Assembly: GCA_015183035.1 (NCBI GenBank)
Contig: JACZZP010000001.1
Span: forward strand, 2,046,001 to 2,110,000
Source: Meloidogyne chitwoodi
Lineage: Eukaryota; Nematoda; Chromadorea; Rhabditida; Meloidogynidae
Reading direction: 5' to 3'
Length of the DNA stretch: 64,000 bases
Each line of letters opens with the position of its first letter. Within the stretch, counting starts at the first letter, position 1. The position numbers were made by a program, and so were the translations under genes. Of the stretch, positions 22,265 to 33,636 are shown piece by piece. Below the pieces are notes generated by a model. That model did not search any database and was not told the DNA's origin. It saw only the letters and a list, made by a program, of their open reading frames with translations.

Positions 22265-23761
22265 ATGCATTATCCAATCAATTCTGTTTCTAATTCTTCT
22301 TCTCAACAATTTTTTAATATAAAACCGATTACGGGTTTAAGAGCACCAAATCCAGTAAAACAACAATCTCATCACTCTACTTTCTCTACTAAAAAAATAT
22401 TAAACTCTAATTTTATTTCTTCTAACAATTCTCTAAAAAGTCTGTCTGACTTGTCTATTCCAGCTGGTAATAATGAAAGAAAAATAAAAGAAAATAATAC
22501 ATTAAAACGCCCATCTTTTTCGTCACAACATCAGCAGCTAAGAGCTGACAGACTCTCTCTTTCTTCATTCTCTGGCCAAGTAGTAAGTAAAAAGGCAAAA
22601 AATATTGAAAATAAAAAAGAAAAAAAAATGTCAATTTATATAAAAATTGACTAAATTTAATAAAAATGATGTTTTTTTAAATAAAATAATTTTTAAATAT
22701 TTTTTATAAATATATTTTATTTTTAATAAATTAAAGCAAAATAATTCACAACAAAATAAAACAAATTATTCAGAACAACAAACTACTTTTAGAAAATATT
22801 TTCTTCAAGGACTTCTTCAACAACAATATCAGCAATGTACATTAAACAATTTTTTTGATTCAGTAATATTTTTTAAAAAATATATATTTTTAATTTAATT
22901 TTAATTTATTTTAATTAAAGTTAAAACAAACTTTATTTATGGCTTGCTGTTTTTGTTGTTGTCCAATATTTAGATTTGTTTTATGGTTTTGTTTTTTTGA
23001 ACTAATTTGTACAATTTATTGGTTTTATTGTTCATTAAGTAATTTATTAAGAATATATACAAATATGTAAATTAATTAATTTTTAATTTAATTTAAATAA
23101 TATTTAGTGAATTAAAAGATATTATTTTTATTTTAATTATTTCTGGATGGTTAATTACTTTATTTGTTTCAACTATTTCAATTTATTTGGCAAAATATAA
23201 AAATGATTCTCAATGGATTTTACCTAGATTGGTATTTTAATTTAATTTTTATTTAATTAATATTTTATTTAAAAAAAGATTCAACAAACAGGTCTTTTAA
23301 TATTAGGATTTTTATTTTCTTTTATTTTGGTTATTTATTTTGCTGGAGCTTACCAATCAATAAATAATATTTTAATAACAATTTATGAAGTAAATATTTT
23401 AATTTTACTTAATTATATTTTTATTTTAAATTTTAGCATCTTTATTCAGAAAATATTTTAATTGAAGAAAGACAGGGAATTCATGAAGATTTACGTTTTT
23501 ATTTTCTTATTTTAATTCCTTTAACTTTCTTTTTTATTTGTTATATTTCTACAGCATTATGTGCAACTAAAAAATATTATAGAGAAATGAAATTTAGAAA
23601 TAGACCATTTCAGGTAATTTTTAAATATTTTAATTAATTAATTTATTTATTTAAATTTATTATTTTAGCCAGTAACACAAAATGATCCAATTTATGATTC
23701 TAGAACACAACCACCTTTACAACCACCAATTAATCCATATTATAAAGGATCTATAACTTAA
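22265..23761 (+). CDS. Uncharacterised four-TM membrane protein with long Ser/Gln-rich N-terminus
   Basis: Exons 22265-22582, 22737-22862, 22921-23066, 23108-23231, 23279-23389, 23437-23613 and 23669-23761 give about 364 residues; the first exon ends at a GTAAGT donor. Residues 1-150 are polar, Ser/Gln/Asn-rich and probably cytosolic. Then follow four hydrophobic segments: one after the Cys cluster 'ACCFCCCPIFRFVLW', one at 'ILIISGWLITLFVS', one at 'LLILGFLFSFILVIYF', one at 'LILIPLTFFFICYI'. The tail 'QPPLQPPINPYYKG' is Pro-rich. Topology N-in/C-in resembles tetraspan or LAPTM-type proteins with a PxY tail that could bind WW domains, but I cannot place the family. The start at 22265 is the first ATG after the acceptor; an upstream exon is possible. 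Confidence 0.7.
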
Positions 23762-24306
23762 TAATAATATTTTAATAATTATTTTATTTTATAATACATT
23801 CCATTTTTATATAGCTTTATTACTTAATTAATATTTTTGATAAAATTAGAATAAAATTTATTTAAATTATTATATTATTTTTAATTTTTTAATTATTTTT
23901 ATGACAAAAATATTTTAATTTAAAATGAAAAGGTTGTTGAATATTTGTATATAAAAAATTAAAATAATTTTTTAATATTTTATATTTACATTTAAATTAT
24001 TTTTCTTTATCAAATTCAGCCTTTGAACATTTAAAAATAATGTTTTTATTAAAAAAATTAAGATTTTGAAATAATATTAGTAATCATATTTAATTTAATA
24101 AATATTATTAAATATTTAAAATAATATAAATATTCTTTTGTTGAAAATATTATTTTATATTTATTTTATTATTAAAAAGCTTTGTTTCAAAAAATTTCTT
24201 AACAATTTAATAATTAGTTAATCTAAATTTAATTTTATTAAAAAATATTGATATTGACCTATATTATTATTATTTTAATATTTTTAGTTTTGTTTAAGAC
24301 TTAAAA
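23762..24306. other. Intergenic, nothing recognised
   Basis: AT-rich spacer without motifs I can interpret. Confidence 0.4.
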
Positions 24307-24459
24307 ATGTTATTTAAATTAACTGATTTATTTATTTTAATTTTTCTGTTGGTTACAATTGAAATTCCTAATAGTAATTTTAAAAAATTATTTTAATTAA
24401 TTAATTAATTTATTTATTTATTTTTAGTTTATATTCCAATTGAAGATTTGTACAGTTAA
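24307..24459 (+). CDS. Very short secreted peptide candidate
   Basis: Exon 24307-24373 codes a 22-residue hydrophobic signal-like stretch (MLFKLTDLFILIFLLVTIE); after a short intron exon 24428-24459 adds 'IYIPIEDLYS' and a TAA. Beyond that stop the frame continues with two Cys ('CNLDGCFIKESWLWK') to a TGA, so a slightly longer ancestor may have been cut by a stop codon. No homologue recognised; could also be a chance frame. Confidence 0.35.
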
Positions 24460-25022
24460 AAGTGTAATTTAGATGGTTGTTTCATTAAAGAATCTTGGCT
24501 TTGGAAAATAAAATGATAAAATATAAATTTAATTTATTTTTATTTTAAATAATATTTAAATATTATTTAAAATAATAATTTCATAATTAAATAAAAATAA
24601 ATAAATAAATAAAAAGTACTTTTAATGCAAAAATAAAAAAAGGACATTTTTAGAGACAAAAATTATTTATTAAATAAAATTTGGATATTATATTGAAGTT
24701 TAAATGATGTAAAAATTCTTACTGTAGCACTTTTTGTTTGATGTAATTAATTAAAAATAAATAACTTTTTTTCTTTATTTATTAAATCTCTCATTAATTT
24801 AGCTTCTTAGATTTAATTAAATTAAAAGAATTAATACAGTAATCTTAATAATGAAATAAAATAAAAAATAATTAAATTAATTTCGAGGAAAATATTTTAT
24901 TAAAAATGTCTAAATATATTAATATTTAAATAAATTGTTTTAATTAAAATTAATTAATTTAAAAATCAGTATTTTTGTTTAATATACAAAACAACAAAAT
25001 TACTTTTTAAAATTTTATAAAA

Positions 25023-26153
25023 ATGTATTTTTTAACATTTTCTTCCATTTTTGTTACATTAATATTTTTGGTTAATTGTGGATTTCTGCAACAAACACCA
25101 TCTTTACAAACAAATAATAATTTTGGTATTATTTTTAATTAATTTATTTATTTTTAAAATAATAATAATTTCTTAGGATCAATTGGCAAAACCTTTCCTT
25201 CTATAAAAATTAAAAATAATACAAAAATATTAGCTTTAAAAACATCAAATAATAATAATAAATGGCCAATAAAAAATAATTTTGGAAATCAAAAATTACC
25301 TTTATTTATTAAACCAATTTTACCAAAAAATAATAATAAAAAATTAAAAGTATTTAATTGTAATGCTAATTATTCAAGAGAAGATCCTTTTCATAATAAA
25401 TCTTATCATATCTCTAAAATACTTACTTGGGAATTTCAACTTTATAAATTAGATGAAAATAATAATAATAATTGGGGACAACAATTAAATAAAGAAGAAA
25501 GAGAAAATATTATTTTAATTTCAGAATTAATTTGTTGGTTAACATTAAAAGAACAATTAAATAGACATTTAAATAAAGCTTTGAATTTATTAATTTCTTT
25601 AAAAGAAAGTGATAGAATTTTAGAAAAACAGAATTTTCTTTGTTCTTTTTTTAATTATTTAAAAAAAATAAATGAACCAAAAGAATTACTTTATCATTGG
25701 ACACTTGAAGAATTAAAACAAAATTTTTGGAATATTTTGGAAATTAAAGAGGTTTTATTATTTATAAAAAATAATATTTTTATTAATTTAAAGGAAAATG
25801 AGGATATTTTATTTAAAACTTCTAAAGTTTTAAATTTTTTAAGTTATGGAGATGCTTTAATTAATTTATTTGAATTTACAGTTTTAGCTTCTCCTAATAA
25901 AATTGAAGCTAAAGAATATGTAGATAATTTAATTGAAAGAATTAATAATGCAAAAGAATGTAAAATATTTAAATATTTATTTTAAAAATAAAAAATAAAT
26001 TTAGGGACTAAAATTATTGGAGAATTTCTTATAAAAGTTGACAATTTTAAAGGATGGAATAATTCTGATATTCGATTAGAACAATTTAAAATAATTTCAG
26101 AATTAAAAGAAAATTGTTGTGAAGAAAAAGAAAAAGATTATTTTGATAATTAA
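25023..26153 (+). CDS. Secreted pioneer protein, family A member 1
   Basis: Exons 25023-25125, 25177-25959 and 26005-26153 give about 344 residues. Signal peptide about 1-20 (MYFLTFSSIFVTLIFLVNCG), then an Asn/Lys-rich region and a helical domain. It is a paralogue of the minus-strand gene at 53282-54929: compare 'LNLLISLKESDRILEKQNFLC' with 'INLLISLHEVDRIIEEKNKLC', 'NILEIKEV' with 'NVINIKKV', and the final exons. Both genes split the codon after the signal-peptide exon in phase 1 and both place a phase-1 intron inside a TGG codon before the last exon, so they share descent. No known domain; a secreted effector or body-fluid protein is possible but unproven. Confidence 0.75.
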
Positions 26154-26666
26154 TTAAATATTTAAATTAAATATATATTTTATTTTAATTATAAATTATT
26201 TAATAATAAATTAAATAATAAAAATATATAAAGTATTTTAAAATAAATAAATTATAATTTATTTAAACTTTTTACACAATTAAAACAATTAACTATTTAT
26301 TTTTTTTAATATTTATTTAATTTATTACTTCCTTTTAATTTTAAATATTATAATATTTATTTTTCATCATTTCCGTTGTTTTTTTATTTTATTTAATATT
26401 ATGTTTTTTTAAATAAAAAAATTAATTTTTTATTTTTTATAAATAAATATGTTAAAAACATTAAAATAGAAAAAATTAAAAATATTTTTTTAAATGATTA
26501 AATTGTATATAAAAAATAATTTGCTTAAACTATAAGTAAAAGTGAATCATTAAATATGTGATAAAAATCTATAAACTCTTTTTAAAAAAACATTTAAAAA
26601 CAAAAAATATTCATTTAAAATTTTTAATTTATATTTCATAAACATTTATTTTTAACCAAAACAAAA
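26154..26666. other. Intergenic, nothing recognised
   Basis: AT-rich. A short stretch at 26535-26560 (aagtgaatcattaaat) recurs at 35357 before the third family B gene and may be part of a shared promoter. Confidence 0.35.
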
Positions 26667-29474
26667 ATGAAAATAAAATTAATTATTTTAATAAGGTTAG
26701 TTAAAATTGTTTTTAATTATATTTTATTTATTTTAAGTTTATTTGCTTTATTTGTGGATAAAGTTTCTTCAGGTAAAGTTTTTTTAAGAGCTAAAAGAGG
26801 AGAAGAAATTGATAAACAAAAAACAATAACCAAACATAAAACAACAAATAAAACAACAACGGAAAGCCAAACAAAGGAAACAACTGCCATAAACTTGATA
26901 ACATCTGAAAATGAAGAAACATTTGAAAATGATGGAGAATTGGTAAATTAAAATAATATTTAAATTAAAATATTATTTAAATTTAATTAAATTTTATTTC
27001 TTTTTTTTTAAATTTTAGGAAAAAAGTTCTTCAAGTGAGGAATATTTCAAAAGCTCATCTACTCCTTTGAAAGAATTTGAAATTTTAAATATTTCTGCTA
27101 AGGTCCGTTTAGTAAGAGAAGTAATTGAAAAATCGACAACTGAAGAATTAACAAAATTAATTAATAATAATCAAACAATTTCCACCAATAATCTGTCAAC
27201 AATTAAAATTAATGAAATTGAACAATCTACTACTAATTCTAATAATTTATTAATTAATGATAATAATAATGAAGAACAAGAACAGGTAAATTTATTTATT
27301 TTTAATTAAATTATTTAATTTTGTGTTATTTAAAATTAAAGAGTGAAATAAATGGAATTGCTGATAAATCTTCTTTAATAAAATCAACAATTGAAAATAA
27401 ACCTTTATTTTATGACTTTGATGGAAAAAGATGTGTTTTCACATAAGAAAGTGGATCAGAATTTAATATTAATGAAAATAATAAATTAACTTATGCTGTT
27501 AATGGAAGTGTAAGTTTTAAAAAAAATATTATTTTATAAATGTTAATTTATTTATATTTTTTTAATATTTTATTTAATTAATTTTTTTTAATTTTTAAAA
27601 GATTATTTATAATGAAGAAAACATTAATGGACTTAAAATAGCTGATTTAGATGATTTATCTAAAGTAGAATGTGGTATTCTTAATTATGAGTAAACTAAT
27701 ATTTTATTTAAATAAATATTTAATTTATTTTTTAATTTTAGTCAATATTCCTATTGTGCAAAATTAAAATTCCTTGGGGAAAAAGGAATTAAAAATATTC
27801 GTGAAAATAATTTATTTGAACCAAATAATCCAAAAAATATTGAAGAATATAAAAAGAATCCTTTACAAGGTATTTTTTAAATTAAATTTTGAAATTTAAA
27901 AATAAAAAAACTTTTTTGTTAAGATTTTGCTTTAGTTATGATTGAAGGTTGTATTTTTTGTAAAAATGAAAATAATAATGAAACAATAAAAATAACATTT
28001 TTACAAAAAAACAAAGCGGTTTTTAATAAATTTAATATATTTTTTGTAAATATTTATATATTTTAGGGACCAATAAAAAAAGTTTGTTCTGAAGAAGAAA
28101 AATTGATTAGGTTATTTTTATATAATTATTTATTTATTTAAAATACATATTTTAATTTAATTAAGTAAACTTAGCCTTGATTTAAATAAATATAATAAAG
28201 GATTTATTATTGGTGGAGTATTGCATGAACGGTAAAATTAAAATATAAATATATTTAATTAATTAATTAATTAATTTATTTATTTATTTTAGTCTCTGTC
28301 CTTCTCGTGAAACTCTTGATGATAAAATTGAACTTGAATCTCTTAAGTAATTTTAAATAAATAATTTTTTATAAAATATATTTATTAGGTATAAACATAG
28401 TTTCAAAATTATTATTGAGCATAGCTGTGATGGAACAAAAACAAATGTATTTATATTTATTTAATTAATTTAACAAAAATTATTATTTAATAATTTAAAT
28501 ATATTTTAGTATACCATTAATTTCAAAAATGAACTCGAATTAACGAAATTAAAGGATCATGTTTTTGAAGTATTTTTTAATTTTATAAAATATATTTATA
28601 TTTTTATAGCTTCGTGGCTTAAATATAAATTTAAATAATGGAAAGACAGAAGAGACATTAGATTGGAATTTAGATGATAAAAAGAGTGGTTTAGGCTATT
28701 CTTATTTTAATGCATTCACTGCCGAACAATTAAAGGAAAATCAAGTAATTTTATTTATTTTTAGATAAATCAGAAAAAACTAATGATAATTTTTATAAAT
28801 TTTAGGACGACGAAAATCCTCAAGCAGAGTATAAGGATGATGAAGATGAAGAAGATAGTGATGAAAAGAATAATGAAGATGAGAATGAAGAAGAAGAACA
28901 TAGTGATGAAGAGAATAAAGATGAGGAAGAAAATAATGAAGATGAAAATAAAGAAAATGAGAATGGTGAAGAAGAAGATGAAAATAAAGAAAATGAGAAT
29001 GGTGAAGAAGAAGATGAAAAGAAAGAAGAAAAGAGTAAAGAGGAGGATAAAGATGAAGAAAAGAAAGAGGATAAAGAAGAGGATAAAGAAGATAATGATG
29101 AAAATAATGAAAGTATGAAAAATGTAACTGAGAGTATAATAGAAGAGATCAATGATAAAGAAATTAAGATGGATGAACTTAAGGAAACCATTAATGATTT
29201 AAAAGAAGAAGAAAATAAAACAACAACAACTGGAAATGAAGAATATAAGGAAACAACAAAAGCTATAATGGAAGAAGGAAAAGAAATTAATGAAAGAGAA
29301 GAGAATAAAAAAGATGAGAAAAAGATGGAAGAAGAAAAGGAAAATGAAAATATTGATAAGAAGAAAGAAGTTAAAGAAGTGGAAGATGAAAATAAAAATG
29401 AAGAGAAGGATGTTGATAAAAAAGAAGAAAATAAGGAGAAAGAAAAAGAAGAAAAAGATGAAAAGAAGAAATAA
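26667..29474 (+). pseudogene. Secreted pioneer protein, family B member 1, one in-frame stop
   Basis: Fourteen exons join in phase to 689 codons. The first tiny exon ends AG|T inside the signal peptide (MKIKLIILISLFALFVDK), then an 'LRAKR' dibasic site, a Thr/Asn-rich linker and a conserved core: 'FDGKRCVF', '[14 protein letters not shown]', 'MIEGCIFCKN', 'GPIKKVC', 'FIIGGVLHERLCPSRE', 'IIIEHSCDG', 'LDWN'. The last exon (223 codons) is almost entirely Glu/Lys/Asp/Asn. In the core exon a TAA (27444-27446) directly follows 'CVFT', where the paralogue at 35473 has a Pro codon. All other exons are open, so this is a very recent nonsense change or a base error. Paralogues at 31718 and 35473 lie on the same strand. 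Confidence 0.75.
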
Positions 29475-29744
29475 TAAATAAATAAAATAAATTATTTAAA
29501 TTATTCCCCTTTCATTTATTTTTTAATAATTTTAAATAAATTAATTTTCTTTATTTTTTTAATAATAAATATTATTTAATCATTTTAGATATTTTTTTAA
29601 GTTTGAAATAAATAATTAAATATTTTTAATTTATTTAAAAATTTATTGTCTTTAAATTAAATAAATTAATTAAAGAATTGTTATAATTTTATTTTTAATT
29701 AATATTTATATATATCATAATATATTAAATAAAATTTTTATTTT
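29475..29744. other. Intergenic, nothing recognised
   Basis: AT-rich 3' flank of the family B gene. Confidence 0.3.
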
Positions 29745-29910
29745 TTATTATCGGCAAAAAATGATTAAAAATTATTTATTTAATAAGGATAATTTAATAA
29801 ATTTCCTTAAAAAATATTTTCTTTATTTCAGTTTTCTTTTCATTTTGATAATAAAGAAGTTTCAACATTATTATCGTTTACTAATTTGATAAATTCTGAA
29901 AAAAAATAAT
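29745..29910 (+). pseudogene. Broken 5' copy of a family B gene
   Basis: Resembles the start of the gene at 31718: ATG AAA/ATT AAA AAT TAT-type first exon (ATG at 29761), intron, then 'cagttttcttttcattttg' and 'taaagaagtttcaacattatta' matching 31866-31910. The donor GT has become GA and the second exon is shifted and stopped. Nothing of the core exons follows; the Cys-rich minus-strand gene begins at once. Confidence 0.7.
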
Positions 29911-29930
29911 TTAAAAATAAAAAACAAACT

Positions 29931-30815
29931 CTAAATATTTTTATTGGCTAATCCCTCTTCAGATACTGCTGATTTAAAAAAATCTGGACAACTTTTTTTA
30001 AAATAATCAGATCCTTCTTTGATGGCAACCTTACAAGTCGCTAATAATGAAGCTACTCCCGTAGATTTTCCAATTGTACATCCATCCTCACTGAAACGTT
30101 GCGCTATTGATCCTATTCTTGTGCAAATAGGGTTAATTGATTTAATTAGCCAATCTATCTTCTCACTATAACATTCCTTCTCTTCTGTTGTTGGAGTGAA
30201 TAAGCACAACAATTTAGAAAATAAATGAAGAGTAATTTTACAACTCTTTTCTGCAGGTATTGCAATTAATTCTTTAAAATCATTATCATCACAATTTACT
30301 TTGTTTGCTCCAATTGTTATACTTGAAGTGCAAAGAACATCAGTACCAGCAGTTAATATATCAATAATACTGTTACAGCCTTCTATAAGTTTATTGTCTA
30401 GTTCAGAAGAATCTCTGTTTTCAGGCGATGCTTTGCACTAAAAATTAAAAAAAACTTATAATTAATTAATCCTAAATTTTTAATAATTTTCAAAGTTAAT
30501 TTTAAATCAACATTTTGATTTTAATTATTATTCTAATTCTTAATAAAATAAAAGTAATTTATCATGACAAATATAGAAATAAATTTTAATTAGGAATTAG
30601 CTAATTATAGCAAATTTTTTTATTAAATTGATCATAGCTTCACTAAAAGAAATTATTAAAAAAAGGAATTAATCTAAATATTTTTTAAATACAATTTTCT
30701 TAATGTAATTTCCGGTCTCCTTAGCGGCAAGGAACATTGTTTTTGATGAAACTTGTTTTTCCAATATTAAAATTGAAAAAACAAGCAAAAAATAATTGAG
30801 TAAAAAAATATCCAT
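29931..30815 (-). CDS. Secreted Cys-rich protein, unknown family
   Basis: Two exons (30693-30815 and 29931-30437, phase 0) give about 209 residues. Signal peptide about 1-26 (MDIFLLNYFLLVFSILILEK, cleavage near VSS-KT). The mature part has 11 Cys at wide spacing, in segments such as 'LIEGCNSIIDILTAG', 'DVLCTSS', 'ECYSEKIDWLI', 'SEDGCTIGK', 'TCKVAIKEG' and 'KKSCPDFF'. Wide Cys spacing in a helical secreted protein resembles nematode DUF19/T20D4.11-like domains, but I cannot confirm this. It sits between family B genes on the opposite strand. Confidence 0.75.
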
Positions 30816-31717
30816 TGTTGTTAAGATTTGTAACTCTTTTTACTTAGAAGAAATTAAAGACACAAAAAATCTCAATTTAAGAAAAATAGATTTTGTATTT
30901 TATTTAAGAAGCAAAGAAGAAAGGATCTTTATCAAAAATATGTATACTAATATTATTTATTTATCGAGACTATTTATATAATCCTAATTTATATATTTAT
31001 TTATTATTCATTAATACATATTTTTACACAAAATATTAAAAAATGTTATCATTAAATTATTGTATTGACTAAATATCAAAAGGTTGCACCCACAAATATT
31101 GTTATGACCTTTAAATTATTTTACTGAATTATTGAATAGAAAAGAATGTAAAATAAGAAATTATTTAATTTTATTTAAAAATTAATATAAAATATTAGCT
31201 ATATTTTTAAATGTTGGAAAATTTAGAAAAAAACATGCTCCTCTGAAAAAGATGCCGATATTAAAGAGGAAAAGAATTATTATTTATAATAATAATTAGT
31301 ATATTGTTTAGAAAATCATAAAAAAAATAAATAGAATGTTAAGATACCTTAAAAAGATATTTTATATTCCAAATATGCTGCAAGTCAAAAAAGTGAAATT
31401 GGAAAATTTTATTGGGGAATAATTTTAATTAAAAAACATACTTCTATTGTAATTATTTAAATATTTAAAAAATATATATATTAATTAAAAATTAATTAAA
31501 AATTTTTATTTTTTAAATTCTCAATTAAAATAATCATTTTTATATTTTTTAATTAAATAAAATTTTTAGTTTTTGCATAAGTATTATAGCTTATCATATG
31601 TTCATTAAATAATTTAAACAAAAATGATTCATTAATTTTAATTTATATATAATTAATTAATTTATATATTAAATATTATTTAAAAAATAATTATTTTTTT
31701 ATTAACAGCAAAAAATT
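30816..31717. other. Intergenic, nothing recognised
   Basis: 900 bp AT-rich spacer containing the promoters of a divergent pair (Cys-rich secreted protein and family B member 2). No motif identified. Confidence 0.35.
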
Positions 31718-33552
31718 ATGAAAAATTATTTTTTTAATTTAAGGTTTATTTTTTTTAATTTATTTAATTTTATAATTATTTAATACAATTTTCCAATTAA
31801 ATTTATAAAATTATTAAATAATTTAAAAAAATGATTATTAATAAATAAAATTATATTTTATTTTTTCAGTTTTCTTTTCATTTTGCTTAATAAAGAAGTT
31901 TTAACATTATTACCATTTACTAATTTGCCAAATGTTGACGAAATAATTAAAAATAAAAATATAAAAAATGTTAAACAAACAACTAATGAATTAAATGAAT
32001 ATTATTATAATAATTATATTCCTTATTTAGATGTTAAATTATATAAAGAAGGAAAAGAATGTATTGTTCTTCCTTTTCTTCCATCATTTATTACTAAATT
32101 AGTTACCCATATTGAACCATTAAATGAATATAAGGCTAATGGAATAGTAAATAAATAAATAAATTAATTAATTAATTATTTTTTAATTTTAAAAAATAGA
32201 TTGTCGTTAATGATGTAAAAATTAATAAAATAGATATGTCTACCTTGGATAATTTGGCAAATATAAATAAATGTGGAATTAATTATTATGAGTAAGAAAG
32301 GAGAGAAAATAATTTTTAAATTTTTAATTTTTAAAGTCAATTCTCTTATTGTGCCAAAGTTAAATTTTTTGGTAGGGGAATTGGATTTATTCATTGGAGA
32401 GAATTATTTAAACCAAATAATCCTAAAAATTTTATTGAATATCGAAAACATTATTTACAAGGTATTTTTAATTTATTAATTTATTAAATATATTTTTTAA
32501 GATTTTGCATTAATTTTAATTGAAGGTTGTATTTTTTGTAAAAATAAAAATAAACCAATTAACATTATATTCCGTCAAGTTTATAAAGCGGTTATTTAAT
32601 ATAATTAATAAATTTTAATTTATATTTATTTTTTATATAGGGTCCAATTAAAAGTATTTGTCCTGAAAATGATGAAAAAAAATTAGGTTATAAATAAATT
32701 AATTAAATTAAATTTATTTAATATTTTAAGTAATTATACCTTAAATTTAAATAAAAAGAATAGTTTTGTTATTGGCGGTATAATAAGTGAACGGTTAGTG
32801 AAAATTTAAAATATTTTTAATAAAAATGTGAATATTTAATAAATTAATTTAAATTATTTATTTTTTATTTATCACAACCTTTTTTTATTAAATTTAAATT
32901 TTTTCAAGTTTTTGTCCATCACGTGAGAGTATTAATAGTGATTTTAAATTTCCACAACTTAGGTTGTTTTTGTTATAATTTTTATAAAAATAAATTTTTA
33001 GATATAAACTAAAATTTAAAATTCAAATTGAACATAGCTGTAATGGAGAACCAAATACAGTAATTAATTAATTTTAAAAAATAAATTTTATATTATTATT
33101 AATTTTAGCATGTAATTAATTTTGTTAAAGAAATTGATTTTAATAATGTAAAAAATCATGTATTTGAAGTATTTTTTAAATATTTAAAATATATTTAATA
33201 TTTAATAATAGTTAAGAGAATTAAAAATTAATTTAACTAAATCTAATGAAGAAATATATGATTGGAATTGGGAAAATAAAAAGAAAGGTTTAGGTTATTA
33301 TTATTATACAGCAATATCTCCTCAAGAATTAAAAAAGGCTAGGAAAGATGAAGAAAATAAAAAAGTTTATTTTAATTAATTTTGGAAATTAATATAATTA
33401 AAAATAAGAATTTAATTAATTAATTATTAAATATTTATGAAAATTAAATTTAAATCTAAATAATATTTATTAATTATTTTTAGGAGAAAAACTTGAATGA
33501 TAAAGAAGAAAATAATAATGAAAAAGAGGAAGAAAATATGAAAATAAATTAA
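31718..33552 (+). pseudogene. Secreted pioneer protein, family B member 2, one-base shift
   Basis: Same exon plan as the gene at 26667: a 26-bp first exon ending AG|T, signal peptide 'MKNYFFNLSFLFILL', then core blocks 'FSYCAKVKFFG', 'LIEGCIFCKN', 'GPIKSICPE', 'FVIGGIISERFCPSRE', 'IQIEHSCNG', 'YDWNWENKKKGLGYYY'. The linker is shorter and the acidic tail is reduced to about 22 residues, ending MKIN. At the exon end 32675-32686 an 8-A run leaves phase 1, whereas the next exon needs phase 2 (both paralogues have ATT AG|T here); one extra A would restore it. So it is either a fresh pseudogene or a homopolymer miscall. Stop is only 85 bp from the convergent GPCR stop. Confidence 0.72.
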
Positions 33553-33636
33553 GTAAAAAAATATTTATTAAATTTATTTTTATTAAAAAAAACAATTTAA
33601 TTATATTAATTATATAATAATATTTTTTTAAATATT

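Noticed and set aside
28783..29118. Lys/Met-rich frames overlapping the acidic tail (28783-29118, 29290-29481)
   Set aside because: Plus-one frames of the same Glu-rich repeat; the acidic frame is the one that continues the spliced gene.
28820..29191. Long Ser-rich open frames opposite the acidic tails (28820-29191, 37186-37542 minus; also 20531-20713 minus)
   Set aside because: They are the antisense of Glu/Lys-rich or Ser/Pro-rich coding DNA, where GAA/GAT codons read as TTC/ATC and give few stops. No independent exon signals.
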